64,000 nt of DNA from an uncultured Oscillospiraceae bacterium (lineage in GTDB: Bacteria > Bacillota > Clostridia > Oscillospirales > Oscillospiraceae): assembly GCA_934565795.1 (NCBI GenBank), contig CAKTIM010000002.1, positions 99,917 to 163,916 of the forward strand, written 5' to 3'. Both the position numbers and the translations under genes were made by a program. The notes under the pieces were generated by a model. It had not been told where the DNA came from. It saw only the letters and a program-made list of their open reading frames with translations, and ran no database searches. Positions 42,883-50,792 of the stretch are shown here, piece by piece. The first letter of the stretch is position 1. The number at the start of each line of letters is the position of its first letter.

Positions 42883-42932
42883 ATCTCCAATTTTTCGGAC
42901 ATGCTTCCTTCGAGTAAAAGGAGGCCGAAAAA

Positions 42933-43193
42933 ATGGTTAAAGGTATTTCCAGGCAGGTCATTGTTGTCCATGCTCCAGAGCCGAGGCTTTTTGAGCAGGC
43001 AATTTTCATTCTGAAGGAGGACGCCGCCCAATCAGGCGTCACCGACGAGGCGCTGCTGAAGGAAGCAGAGCAGGCGATCCGAACAGGGGACAGGCTGCCC
43101 AGGAAGCGGAAGCTTTTCTGCTACGGTGCGTTCTGGGCCGCCATGGGCGCGGCTGCCACCGGGATCGTTTGGCTGCTTACCGCACTGCTGTAA
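42933..43193 (+). CDS. Small conserved protein with C-terminal membrane helix
   Basis: An 86-residue protein of no known function. It begins MVKGISRQVIVVHAPEP, has a charged helical middle (FEQAIFILKEDAAQ), a basic patch RLPRKRK and a terminal hydrophobic helix (~64-86). It looks like a tail-anchored cytoplasmic protein. Similar short proteins seem to recur in related Clostridia, but I cannot assign a role. AAAAGGAGG lies before the ATG. It precedes dusB by 24 bp and is probably in the same transcript. Confidence 0.72.
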   Translation: MVKGISRQVIVVHAPEPRLFEQAIFILKEDAAQSGVTDEALLKEAEQAIRTGDRLPRKRKLFCYGAFWAAMGAAATGIVWLLTALL

Positions 43194-43217
43194 TTATCCA
43201 CTGAAAGAGAGAGAACC

Positions 43218-44183
43218 ATGCAAATTGGAACAATTCAGGTTGAGAATCCCCTGTTTCTTGCCCCTATGGCGGGGGTGACCGACTGGGCATTTCGCACCAT
43301 CTGCGCAGAGCTGGGGGCGGGAGTGACTGTTACGGAAATGGTATCCTCCCGCGCGCTGGTCTACCAGGATAAGAAAAGCGCAAAGCTCCTGCGGAAGAAC
43401 CAGGGAAGCGTCTGCGGCGCACAGATTTTCGGCAATGATCCCGCAGTGATGGCCGAGGGCGCAAGGCTGGCGCTGGAGATATCCGGCTGTGACTTCATCG
43501 ATATCAACATGGGCTGCCCCATGCCGAAAATCGCCAATTCCGGCGACGGCTGCGGCCTGATGCGCACCCCGGAGCTGGCAGGGGAGATCGTCACAGCTGT
43601 TGCCAGGGCGGTCAATGTGCCTGTTACCGTCAAATGCCGCCTGGGCTGGGACAAGGGGAGCATCAACGTGCTGGATTTTACAAAACGGATGGAGGACTGC
43701 GGCGCAGCCCTGATTACCGTCCACGGACGCACCCGCAGCATGCTCTATACCGGCATCGCGGACTGGGATACCATCCGCAAGGTAAAGGCGCAGCTCTCAA
43801 TTCCAGTCATTGCCAACGGGGATATCACCGGCGCGGATGCGGCCCTGCGCTGCCAAAAGTGGACAGGGGCGGATGGCCTGATGGTGGGCAGAAGCACCTT
43901 TGGCGATCCCTGGATTTTCCGGGAGATAAATGAAGCGCTGGCAGGGAAGTCCGTCACCCCACGTCCTGCCCTGAAGGATCGGGTAGCGGTGGCAGTCAGG
44001 CAATTTGAGCTTGCCCAGCAGGATCTGGGCGAGCACATCGCCTGCTTGCAGGCAAGGAAGCATTTTGCCTGGTACCTGCGCGGTGTACCCAACAGCAGCT
44101 TTTATAAAAACGAAATATCCTCCCTGAGCACCATGGAGGACATCTACCGCGTGGCCAAGGACATTGTGCGGGATTTGCGGTAA
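43218..44183 (+). CDS. dusB: tRNA-dihydrouridine synthase
   Basis: A 321-residue flavoenzyme that reduces uridine to dihydrouridine in tRNA. LAPMAGVTDWAFR binds FMN, the catalytic Cys lies in INMGCPMPKI, and VTVKCRLGWD, ITVHGRTRSM and GADGLMVGR follow the DusB pattern. It follows the small membrane-protein gene closely. Its 3' end is followed by a hairpin that also holds the next gene's start codon. Confidence 0.95.
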   Translation: MQIGTIQVENPLFLAPMAGVTDWAFRTICAELGAGVTVTEMVSSRALVYQDKKSAKLLRKNQGSVCGAQIFGNDPAVMAEGARLALEISGCDFIDINMGCPMPKIANSGDGCGLMRTPELAGEIVTAVARAVNVPVTVKCRLGWDKGSINVLDFTKRMEDCGAALITVHGRTRSMLYTGIADWDTIRKVKAQLSIPVIANGDITGADAALRCQKWTGADGLMVGRSTFGDPWIFREINEALAGKSVTPRPALKDRVAVAVRQFELAQQDLGEHIACLQARKHFAWYLRGVPNSSFYKNEISSLSTMEDIYRVAKDIVRDLR

Positions 44184-44222
44184 TGCAAACTCTCCACCAA
44201 AGCTTTCCTTGTATAAAAGAAG

Positions 44223-44270
44223 AAACGCTTCACATTCTAAACCCTGAGGTGAGGATATGAAGCGTTTTTT
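44223..44270 (+). promoter_or_regulatory. Terminator-like hairpin containing the M23 gene start codon
   Basis: AAACGCTTCA (44223-44232) pairs perfectly with TGAAGCGTTT (44258-44267), followed by three more Ts. The loop holds the ribosome site GAGGTGAGG and the right arm includes the TG of the ATG at 44257. The structure could end dusB transcription and, in longer RNAs, block initiation of the next gene. Confidence 0.65.
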
Positions 44271-45204
44271 ACTGCTGTTTTCCATAGTTTGCCTGCTGGC
44301 TGTTCCGGCTGCAGCGGAGCCGATCAAGTGGGTGGATTTTGATGTACCCTATGAATCGATGAAGTATGCCATGAATGTGGACATCCAGACCTTTGAGCAG
44401 GAGAATCACATTGATTGGATCGACATTCTGGCCGTCGCCGCCTGCCGAACCGGGGGGAAGTGCGGCCTGAACGCGGTAAAAAAGGCTGCCGCAGATCTGA
44501 AATCAGCTGGCAATCCCCAGGAAGTCATGGGGGATGGAAGCAAGTATCTCAGCTACTATCAGCAGGCCTACCGGGCGGTGCTGGGCGGCTTTCTGGGCAG
44601 CTACGCCATCCAGAAGGACGGGCAGTGGGTGCCGCAGTACGGGCTGAAGGCATTTTGCCCCATTGCGGAGGGCTTTTACTATTCCCACTACGACGATTTT
44701 GGGGCCAGCCGTTCCTTTGGCTTTAAGCGTAAGCACCTGGGCAACGATCTTCTGGGCAGCCAGGGCACGCCCATTGTCGCCGTAGAGGGCGGCGTGGTGG
44801 AGGCGCTGGGCTGGAACCGCTACGGCGGCTGGCGGGTGGGCATCCGCAGCCATGACCGCAAGCGGTATTACTACTATGCCCACCTGCAAAAGGACACGCC
44901 CTTTGCGCCAGGGCTGACCGAGGGGCAGACAGTGAATGCAGGGGACGTGATCGGCTTTATGGGCCGAACCGGGTACTCGGATCAGGAGAACGTCAATAAT
45001 ATTGACATTGACCACCTTCACTTTGGCATGCAGCTGATTTTCGATGAAAGCCAGAAGGAGTGCAACAGCGAGATATGGATCGACGTATACCAGATCGTCC
45101 GGCTCCTGTCCCAGCATTGCAGCAGCGTCCGCAAGGTCGACGGAAGCTATCGGCGTCTGTATCCCTTCTGCGACCTGGATATCAGTCCACTTCCAGAACT
45201 GTGA
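44257..45204 (+). CDS. Secreted M23-family (LytM-type) peptidase
   Basis: A 315-residue exported protein. A signal peptide of ~20 residues (cleavage near AAAEP) is followed by a ~120-residue helical domain of unknown role and a C-terminal M23 domain. The zinc site is complete: HLGND (HxxxD) and DHLHFG (HxH), with YAHLQKD between. Such enzymes cut peptidoglycan cross-bridges, some during spore engulfment. GAGGTGAGG precedes the ATG, but both lie in the hairpin at 44223-44270. It overlaps the convergent trmO-like gene by 23 bp. Confidence 0.88.
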   Translation: MKRFLLLFSIVCLLAVPAAAEPIKWVDFDVPYESMKYAMNVDIQTFEQENHIDWIDILAVAACRTGGKCGLNAVKKAAADLKSAGNPQEVMGDGSKYLSYYQQAYRAVLGGFLGSYAIQKDGQWVPQYGLKAFCPIAEGFYYSHYDDFGASRSFGFKRKHLGNDLLGSQGTPIVAVEGGVVEALGWNRYGGWRVGIRSHDRKRYYYYAHLQKDTPFAPGLTEGQTVNAGDVIGFMGRTGYSDQENVNNIDIDHLHFGMQLIFDESQKECNSEIWIDVYQIVRLLSQHCSSVRKVDGSYRRLYPFCDLDISPLPEL

Positions 45205-45862
45205 GCGTATCGCCTGAGACGGTGAAGCGGATATTCAGCCCCGCAAAGGTCAGCCCATAGACGCGCCCGGCGGTGCGCTGATAGGCAGGCCTGGGGTCGT
45301 GGGAGAGTACGCCGATGGCCGCCTGACGCTTCTGGGCCGGCAGCTTTTCCAGCAGAGAGGCAGGAAAATCCACCCGAAGCAGAAAATCGTCCGCGTGATC
45401 CGTAAAGCCGCCGGTGGCGTCGGGCTTGCAGTCGCTGTAGGGAATGTAGGGCTTGATATCAAAAATCGGAGTGCCGTCCATCAGGTCGGCTCCGCCCACG
45501 TGGAGTACGGTTCCCAATTTCTCCGTCCGCTCCACCTGAATCAGGCGGACGCACGACAGCCCCAGATTATTGGGCCGGAAGGGAGAGCGTGTGGCGAATA
45601 CCCCCAGACGGGTATTGCCGCCCAGCCGCGGTGGACGCACCGTGGGAGACCAATCCTGACGCACCGCCTGGGAAAACTGCCAGATGATCCACAGGTGAGA
45701 AAAATCCGATATGCCGCGCAGCGCTTCCTCGTTCCGGTATTCCGGCTCAAATACGATGGTGGAGCGCAGCGCTTCCACCAGTCCGCTTTGCCGGGGGATT
45801 CCAAACTTTGTCGCAAAATCGCTGTGCATCCTGGCAATTACATTGAGAGTTACTTCCTGCAC
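45182..45862 (-). CDS. TrmO-like tRNA methyltransferase (TsaA family)
   Basis: A 226-residue SAM-dependent enzyme of the TsaA/TrmO family, which N6-methylates t6A at position 37 of some tRNAs. GVFATRSPFRPNNLGLS and GTPIFDIKPYIPYSD are the family signatures. AGGAAGTAACTCTC is at its 5' end, so initiation is close to a purine-rich stretch within the gene. It is monocistronic. Its 3' end overlaps the convergent M23 gene. Confidence 0.92.
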   Translation of the reverse strand: MQEVTLNVIARMHSDFATKFGIPRQSGLVEALRSTIVFEPEYRNEEALRGISDFSHLWIIWQFSQAVRQDWSPTVRPPRLGGNTRLGVFATRSPFRPNNLGLSCVRLIQVERTEKLGTVLHVGGADLMDGTPIFDIKPYIPYSDCKPDATGGFTDHADDFLLRVDFPASLLEKLPAQKRQAAIGVLSHDPRPAYQRTAGRVYGLTFAGLNIRFTVSGDTLTVLEVD

Positions 45863-45882
45863 AAAACCACCGCCTTTTTCTC

Positions 45883-45924
45883 GGAAACCTCTGAATCAAT
45901 CCACCGATTGAATCAGAGCTTTCC
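45883..45924. repeat. Internally deleted copy of the palindromic repeat
   Basis: GGAAACCTCTGAATCAATCC and GATTGAATCAGAGCTTTCC are joined by three bases, leaving only the two ends of the A-C type element as a 42-bp hairpin. Confidence 0.75.
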
Positions 45925-45947
45925 CTGAGAATACCATAAATGCTGCA

Positions 45948-45975
45948 AAAAGTCCACCCCGCGGGGGTGGACTTT
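45948..45975 (-). terminator. Terminator of the small ORF at 45992
   Basis: AAAGTCCACCCC and GGGGTGGACTTT form a perfect stem; the A-rich left flank gives Ts on the minus strand. Confidence 0.85.
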
Positions 45976-45991
45976 CGAGATGTAGGCTGAT

Positions 45992-46225
45992 TTACTGATG
46001 GGCTTCCATCCAGGCCTTGAGCTTGGTCTTGGCCAGGCGGATGATATCCTCGGTGGGATATGGAGAAGTTTTGCCGCCGCCGACATGCAGGAAGTACAAA
46101 CCATTGGGAGTCTGGTAAAGATCCTCTTCATAGCCAGCGGGATCGCCCAGCGTTCCGTAGGAATATGCCTTGACCAGCGTAGCGGTATCAGTGTCGAACT
46201 CAATTTTGCTGATGATTTTCTTCAT
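45992..46225 (-). CDS. Small protein of unknown function
   Basis: A 77-residue soluble protein, MKKIISKIEFDTDTATLV followed by AYSYG, YEEDLYQTPNGLYFLHVGGG and a helical end AKTKLKAWMEAHQ. The pattern of a short beta-rich body with Y/F-aromatic motifs is seen in small phage-like and clostridial proteins, but no function is known to me. AAAGGAGG seven bases before the ATG supports expression. It is monocistronic with a strong terminator. Confidence 0.75.
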   Translation of the reverse strand: MKKIISKIEFDTDTATLVKAYSYGTLGDPAGYEEDLYQTPNGLYFLHVGGGKTSPYPTEDIIRLAKTKLKAWMEAHQ

Positions 46226-46399
46226 GGGCCAAACCTCCTTTCAGGTGTTTCTTCGATCCCTGCTATTATACATGTTGGAATTAAGAAATCAAGGGTAAAA
46301 AGGGAGAAAATTCCGTTTTCCAAAAAGAATTGTGAGTTAGAAATGTTTTTTATATTTCAAATCAGATTGTTCATGTGCAAATTCTACAACAAATAGAGC

Positions 46400-46428
46400 T
46401 TGCCGAAAGCGCAGGGCTGTGGTAAAAT
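46400..46428 (+). promoter_or_regulatory. Promoter of the GNAT gene
   Basis: TTGCCG (46400-46405) and TAAAAT (46423-46428) are 17 bp apart, just upstream of GGGGGAGAAGG. Confidence 0.55.
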
Positions 46429-46450
46429 CTCTTCCAAAAGGGGGAGAAGG

Positions 46451-47089
46451 ATGAAGGACTTTCCTGTTTTTCCGACGGAGCACGGCGTCGCCAGCCTGAT
46501 TCTGAAGGAGATTCCATACCGCCGGGAGGCGTTTATCCGCATTCAAAGCTCCCAGGAGCCGGAGCTTCTTCTGCACGAATGCGTCGGCTTCTGCACCGCC
46601 TGCGGGGCGGAAAAGGTATACGCCTGCGGGCATGAATTTTTAGAGCAATACCCGCTCCATACGGCGGTGTACCGCATGATCGGCCAGATCAGATTACAGG
46701 AGGAAGCGCAGGTGCCCTCCATGTTCCCGGTCACCCGTCAGACGGCGGCGCAATGGCGGGAATACTACAATGAGCGGATGCGGCACGTGGACAACGCCTC
46801 CACCCTGGAGCAGCAGGATGAAGAGAAGCTCCTGACCGGGGGTGCTTATTTTATCCACGCGGCGGGAAAGCCCCTGGGCATCGGCTGGCTGGAGGGGGCG
46901 CATCTGCATGCGATTGCGTCCTTGCAGCCGGGGGCGGGGGAAGCCATATGCAGGGCCATGCAGTCGCTCATCCCCCAGCAGTCAATAACGCTGGAGGTCG
47001 CCTCCACCAACACAAAGGCCATCCGCCTGTACGAGCGTATGGGCCTACTAAAGGTAGAGGAAATTTCTCGCTGGTATCGGGTAAAATGA
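46451..47089 (+). CDS. GNAT-family N-acetyltransferase
   Basis: A 212-residue protein. The C-terminal part has the GNAT fold, with ITLEVASTNTKAIRLYERMGL as the acetyl-CoA-region strand and helix. The N-terminal ~100 residues are less typical and include FCTACGAEKVYACG, whose Cys pairs could bind a metal. The substrate is unknown. The start at 46451 follows GGGGGAGAAGG. It ends 95 bp before the ylxM start codon. Confidence 0.75.
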   Translation: MKDFPVFPTEHGVASLILKEIPYRREAFIRIQSSQEPELLLHECVGFCTACGAEKVYACGHEFLEQYPLHTAVYRMIGQIRLQEEAQVPSMFPVTRQTAAQWREYYNERMRHVDNASTLEQQDEEKLLTGGAYFIHAAGKPLGIGWLEGAHLHAIASLQPGAGEAICRAMQSLIPQQSITLEVASTNTKAIRLYERMGLLKVEEISRWYRVK

Positions 47090-47091
47090 TC

Positions 47092-47117
47092 TTTGTCAAG
47101 GAAAAACACTTGACAAA
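47092..47117. promoter_or_regulatory. Inverted repeat 1 at the ylxM promoter
   Basis: TTTGTCAAG, eight bases, then CTTGACAAA. The right arm contains the TTGACA -35 box. Confidence 0.65.
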
Positions 47118-47138
47118 CCGCCGCATATCGTGTAGAAT
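47110..47138 (+). promoter_or_regulatory. Promoter of the ylxM-ffh operon
   Basis: TTGACA (47110-47115) and TAGAAT (47133-47138) are 17 bp apart, flanked by matching inverted repeats. Confidence 0.85.
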
Positions 47139-47147
47139 ACCCGAGGA

Positions 47148-47169
47148 TGTCAAGGAGAATCCCTTGACA
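47148..47169. promoter_or_regulatory. Inverted repeat 2 in the ylxM leader
   Basis: TGTCAAG, eight bases, then CTTGACA, the same half sites and spacer as inverted repeat 1. The centres are 54 bp apart, about five helical turns. In RNA it forms a hairpin just before the ylxM ribosome site. Confidence 0.65.
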
Positions 47170-47183
47170 CACAGGAGGAACCC

Positions 47184-47528
47184 ATGGAACCGCTGGAAAT
47201 GACATTGCTCTACGATTACTATGGTGATCTGCTGACACAGCGGCAGCGCTCCTGCGTGGATCTTCGCTACAATCAAGACCTTTCCCTGGGAGAGATCGCG
47301 CAGGAGCTGGGCGTCAGCCGCCAGGGAGTGTTCGATAATCTCAGCCGCGCAGAGGCGCTGCTGCGCAATATGGAGGAAAAGACCGGCTGTGTTCGCCGCG
47401 CCTTGCAGGCGAGAAAGGCGATCCGTCAGATCGTGACGGCTGCCAATCAGCTGGCAGATTATCCCGATCAGAATGTTTCCCATCTGGCAAGTGTGATTCT
47501 CACTGCGGCCGGATCAATTGAGGAGTAA
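47184..47528 (+). CDS. ylxM: YlxM/p13-like sigma-70 region-4-type DNA-binding protein
   Basis: A 114-residue protein with a helix-turn-helix like sigma region 4 (LTQRQRSCVDLRYNQDLSLGEIAQELGVSRQGVFDNL). YlxM proteins are encoded before ffh and are associated with the SRP pathway, with an unclear regulatory role. The normal order ylxM-ffh is kept, and the ffh start codon lies 4 bp after its stop. GGAGGAACCC precedes the ATG. The flanking inverted repeats could be its own binding sites, but this is inference. Confidence 0.9.
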   Translation: MEPLEMTLLYDYYGDLLTQRQRSCVDLRYNQDLSLGEIAQELGVSRQGVFDNLSRAEALLRNMEEKTGCVRRALQARKAIRQIVTAANQLADYPDQNVSHLASVILTAAGSIEE

Positions 47529-47532
47529 GCTT

Positions 47533-48882
47533 ATGGCATTTGAAGGCTTAACGGAAAAAATCAATAATACCTTCAAAAAGCTTCGCGGCAAGGGCAGGCT
47601 GAAAGAGGCGGATGTGAGGGATGCCATGCGCGAGATTCGCATGGCGCTGCTGGAGGCAGACGTCAGCTATAAGGTCTGCAAGGATTTTACCAAGACGGTG
47701 ACCGAGCGCTGCATTGGCGCGGATGTTTTGGAATCCCTTACCCCGGCGCAGATGATCGTGAAGATCGTCAACGAAGAGCTGGTCAAGCTCATGGGTTCCG
47801 ATACCAAGCACATTACGTTCAACCCCAACGGGCCGACCGTGGTGATGCTGGTGGGCCTGCAGGGCGCCGGTAAGACCACCAACGGGAGCAAGCTTGCTGG
47901 CCTGATGAAGCGCCAGGGGCGCAATCCCTTGCTGGTTGCCTGTGATATTTATCGTCCCGCCGCCATTCAGCAGCTGAAGGTCTGCGGTGAAAAGCTGGGC
48001 ATCCCCGTGTTCGAGCGCGGCACCCAGGATCCTGTGCAGACTGCAAAGGAAGCAGTGCTCTATGCCCGCCAGCGCGGCTATGATATGGTGTTTCTGGATA
48101 CCGCCGGACGCCTACACGTGGACGAGCAGCTGATGGAAGAGCTGAAAAACATCAAGGCCGCCGTCAAGCCCAATGAGATCATGCTGGTGGTGGACGCCAT
48201 GACCGGCCAGGACGCGGTGAACGCCGCTCAGACGTTTAACGAGTGGCTGGATATTGATTCTGTGATGCTGTCCAAGCTGGATGGCGATGCAAGAGGCGGT
48301 GCGGCGCTTTCTGTCCGTGCTGTCACCGGCAAGCCCATCAAGTTTTCCGGCATTGGTGAAAAGCTAGAGGATATCGAGCCGTTCCACCCCGACCGTATGG
48401 CCAGCCGAATCCTGGGCATGGGCGACGTGCTTACGCTGATTGAGAAGGCGGAAAAGGCCTACGACGCGAAAAAGGCCGCTGAGATGGAGGAGAAGCTGCG
48501 GGCCAACCGCTTTACCCTCCAGGATTTCTACGATCAGATGGTGCAGATGAAGTCCATGGGCTCCATGGAAGAGCTGCTGTCACAGATGCCCGGCGGTGCA
48601 AACCTGAAGGGTGTCAAGCTGGACGAAAAGGCCATGGCGCACACCGAGGCCATCATCCTTTCCATGACCCCCAAGGAGCGGGAGAAGCCCGAGATCATCG
48701 GTGCCAGCCGGAAGAAGCGGATTGCCGCGGGCGCGGGGCTGAAAGTGGAGGATGTAAACCGTCTTCTCAAGTCCTTTGAGCAGATGCGCAAGCTCATCAA
48801 GCAGTTCTCCGGCCCGGGCGCGGGCAAGAAGATGAAGCGGATGCGCGGCTTCGGCGGTTTCCGTGGCTTCCCCGGCATGTAA
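47533..48882 (+). CDS. ffh: Signal recognition particle protein Ffh
   Basis: A 449-residue GTPase that binds SRP RNA and signal sequences and targets membrane proteins to the translocon. The NG domain has GLQGAGKTTNGSKLA, DTAGRL and SKLDGDARGG. The Met-rich M domain ends with GAGKKMKRMRGFGGF. ATG 47533 follows GAGGAGTAAG in the end of ylxM. It precedes rpsP by 69 bp in the usual Firmicute block. Confidence 0.98.
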   Translation: MAFEGLTEKINNTFKKLRGKGRLKEADVRDAMREIRMALLEADVSYKVCKDFTKTVTERCIGADVLESLTPAQMIVKIVNEELVKLMGSDTKHITFNPNGPTVVMLVGLQGAGKTTNGSKLAGLMKRQGRNPLLVACDIYRPAAIQQLKVCGEKLGIPVFERGTQDPVQTAKEAVLYARQRGYDMVFLDTAGRLHVDEQLMEELKNIKAAVKPNEIMLVVDAMTGQDAVNAAQTFNEWLDIDSVMLSKLDGDARGGAALSVRAVTGKPIKFSGIGEKLEDIEPFHPDRMASRILGMGDVLTLIEKAEKAYDAKKAAEMEEKLRANRFTLQDFYDQMVQMKSMGSMEELLSQMPGGANLKGVKLDEKAMAHTEAIILSMTPKEREKPEIIGASRKKRIAAGAGLKVEDVNRLLKSFEQMRKLIKQFSGPGAGKKMKRMRGFGGFRGFPGM

Positions 48883-48951
48883 TTTGGTTCGCTGTAAGCA
48901 AAATGCTTTGCGATATAAAAATGAAAGATTAATTTTGGAGGTGAAACTCTC

Positions 48952-49191
48952 ATGGTTAAAATCAGACTGAGAAGAATGGGCGCGAAGAAGGCTCCTTACT
49001 ACCGTATCGTTGTCGCTGACTCCCGTTCTCCCCGCGATGGCCGCTGCATCGAGGAGATTGGCATTTACAATCCTCTGACCGAGCCTGCCACCATCAACGT
49101 TGATGCCGAAAAGGCTCAGGCCTGGATCAAGAACGGCGCACAGCCCACCGACACCGTTCGCGGCCTGCTGAAGAGCGCTGGCGTCCTGTAA
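48952..49191 (+). CDS. rpsP: 30S ribosomal protein S16
   Basis: A 79-residue protein required for 30S assembly. [19 protein letters not shown] and [15 protein letters not shown] are diagnostic, and the length is typical. TTGGAGGTGAAA precedes the ATG. It lies in the ffh-rpsP-khpA-rimM-trmD order found in many Firmicutes. Confidence 0.98.
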   Translation: MVKIRLRRMGAKKAPYYRIVVADSRSPRDGRCIEEIGIYNPLTEPATINVDAEKAQAWIKNGAQPTDTVRGLLKSAGVL

Positions 49192-49212
49192 TTTCCCTGA
49201 AGGAGTCACACA

Positions 49213-49443
49213 ATGAAGGAACTTTTGCAGTATATGGCAAAAAACCTGGTGGACAATCCGGATGCGGTCACCGTCGTGGAGCAGACCGATGAAGATGGGA
49301 AAGTTCTGGAGCTGCATGTCGCCGAAGGCGACATGGGCAAGGTAATCGGCCGCCAGGGACGGATTGCGAAAGAAATCCGAACCATTATCAAGACTGTAGC
49401 CCAGCGCACCGGCGAAAAGGTCACGGTCGAAATCGTGGAATAA
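49213..49443 (+). CDS. khpA: KH-domain RNA-binding protein KhpA
   Basis: A 76-residue single KH-domain protein (YlqC). The RNA-binding GxxG loop is in VIGRQGRIAKEIR. KhpA pairs with KhpB to bind RNA and affects cell-wall growth in some Firmicutes. AAGGAG precedes the ATG, and the gene follows rpsP by 21 bp. Confidence 0.95.
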   Translation: MKELLQYMAKNLVDNPDAVTVVEQTDEDGKVLELHVAEGDMGKVIGRQGRIAKEIRTIIKTVAQRTGEKVTVEIVE

Positions 49444-49540
49444 TGCCGCAGCCTTTGTGGGGCGTTCGGCAAGAAACGGCTATGCGTGGCGATTTTCGTC
49501 ACGCATTTTCGTTCTTTTGGTAATAAAGGAGCTGTTTGAT

Positions 49541-50032
49541 ATGAAACTCCAATATATTGATGCCGGTCAGATCGTCACCACCCATGGCATCCGTGGGGAG
49601 ATGAAGGTGCTCTGCTGGCTGGATTCCACAGAGGATCTGTGTGATTTTGAACGCTGCCGGATCGACGGCAGAGAATATAAAATTGCATCCTGCCGGGTGC
49701 AAAAAACCTGCAATCTATTAAAGGTTGACGGCATTGACACCATGGAAGCAGCGCAAAGCATGCGCGGCAAGGTCGTGCAGCTCTACCGGGAGGACATTTC
49801 CGACGAGGTCATCTTTGCGGCGGAGCTGGTGGGAATGGAGGTATACCGTGCCGGTCAGCGCCTGGGGGCGATTGAGGATGTGCTGGATTATCCCGGAAAC
49901 CAGGTGTATGTGGTGCGCGGGGAGCATGAGTATATGATCCCGGCGGTCAAGGCCTTTGTCCACTCCACCGATTTGGCGGGAAACCGTATGGAGGTTTCCC
50001 TGATCGAAGGGATGCGCAGCGATGAGGATTGA
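49541..50032 (+). CDS. rimM: Ribosome maturation factor RimM
   Basis: A 163-residue 30S assembly factor. The N-terminal RimM domain starts YIDAGQIVTTHGIRGEMKV, and a C-terminal PRC-barrel domain has GMEVYRAGQRLGAIEDVLDYPGN-type features. ATG 49541 follows AAAGGAGCTG; the longer frame has no site. Its end overlaps trmD by 11 bp, so the two are coupled, as is common. Confidence 0.95.
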   Translation: MKLQYIDAGQIVTTHGIRGEMKVLCWLDSTEDLCDFERCRIDGREYKIASCRVQKTCNLLKVDGIDTMEAAQSMRGKVVQLYREDISDEVIFAAELVGMEVYRAGQRLGAIEDVLDYPGNQVYVVRGEHEYMIPAVKAFVHSTDLAGNRMEVSLIEGMRSDED

Positions 50033-50792
50033 TATTCTGACCCTTTTCCCCGACACTCTGGGGGATGTGCTCTCCGAGAGTATCCTTGGCCGTGCCCAGG
50101 AGCGGGGCTTCATCCGTATTGAGGCCCACCAGATTCGTGACTACACCTCCAACAAACAGAACCAGGTGGACGACTACCCCTACGGCGGGGGCCGGGGCGC
50201 GATCATGCAGGCAGACCCGCTGTACCGCTGCTGGGAGGCAGTGTGCGACGAGGCAGGCGGCCCGGTGCACACCATTTATCTCTCGCCCTGCGGTCATACG
50301 TTTACCCAAAAGGACGCCATCCGCCTGAGCAAGCTGGACAATCTGATCTTTGTCTGCGGCCACTATGAGGGCATCGATCAGCGATTCATCGACGAATGCG
50401 TGGACGAGGAGCTTTCCCTGGGTGACTTCGTTCTCACCGGCGGAGAAATTGCCGCCATGGCCATGACGGATGCCATCTGCCGCATGGTGCCCGGCGTCCT
50501 GGCCGACCCGGAGTGCTTTGAGGACGAAAGCCACTTCAACGGCCTGCTGGAATACCCCCAGTACAGCCGCCCCGCCGTCTGGCACGGCAGAGAAGTGCCG
50601 CCGATCCTGCTTTCCGGCAATCATAAGCTGGTTGCCCAGTGGCGAAGAAAGCAGGCTCTGCGCCGCACCCGGCAGCGCAGACCAGATATGTACGAAAAGC
50701 TGGATTTATCCTCAAAGGAGGATAAAAAGCTTTTGAAAGAAATGGAGGCTGAGGATCGTGAGCAAGCTGGAAACCCTGAAGCAATGGATTGA
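50022..50792 (+). CDS. trmD: tRNA (guanine-37-N1)-methyltransferase
   Basis: A 256-residue SPOUT-class enzyme that methylates G37 in tRNA and prevents frameshifting. MRIDILTLFPDT, QVDDYPYGGGRGAIMQ and the knot region SLGDFVLTGGEIAAM are present. It starts within rimM, and its last 35 bp overlap the sirtuin gene. Confidence 0.97.
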   Translation: MRIDILTLFPDTLGDVLSESILGRAQERGFIRIEAHQIRDYTSNKQNQVDDYPYGGGRGAIMQADPLYRCWEAVCDEAGGPVHTIYLSPCGHTFTQKDAIRLSKLDNLIFVCGHYEGIDQRFIDECVDEELSLGDFVLTGGEIAAMAMTDAICRMVPGVLADPECFEDESHFNGLLEYPQYSRPAVWHGREVPPILLSGNHKLVAQWRRKQALRRTRQRRPDMYEKLDLSSKEDKKLLKEMEAEDREQAGNPEAMD

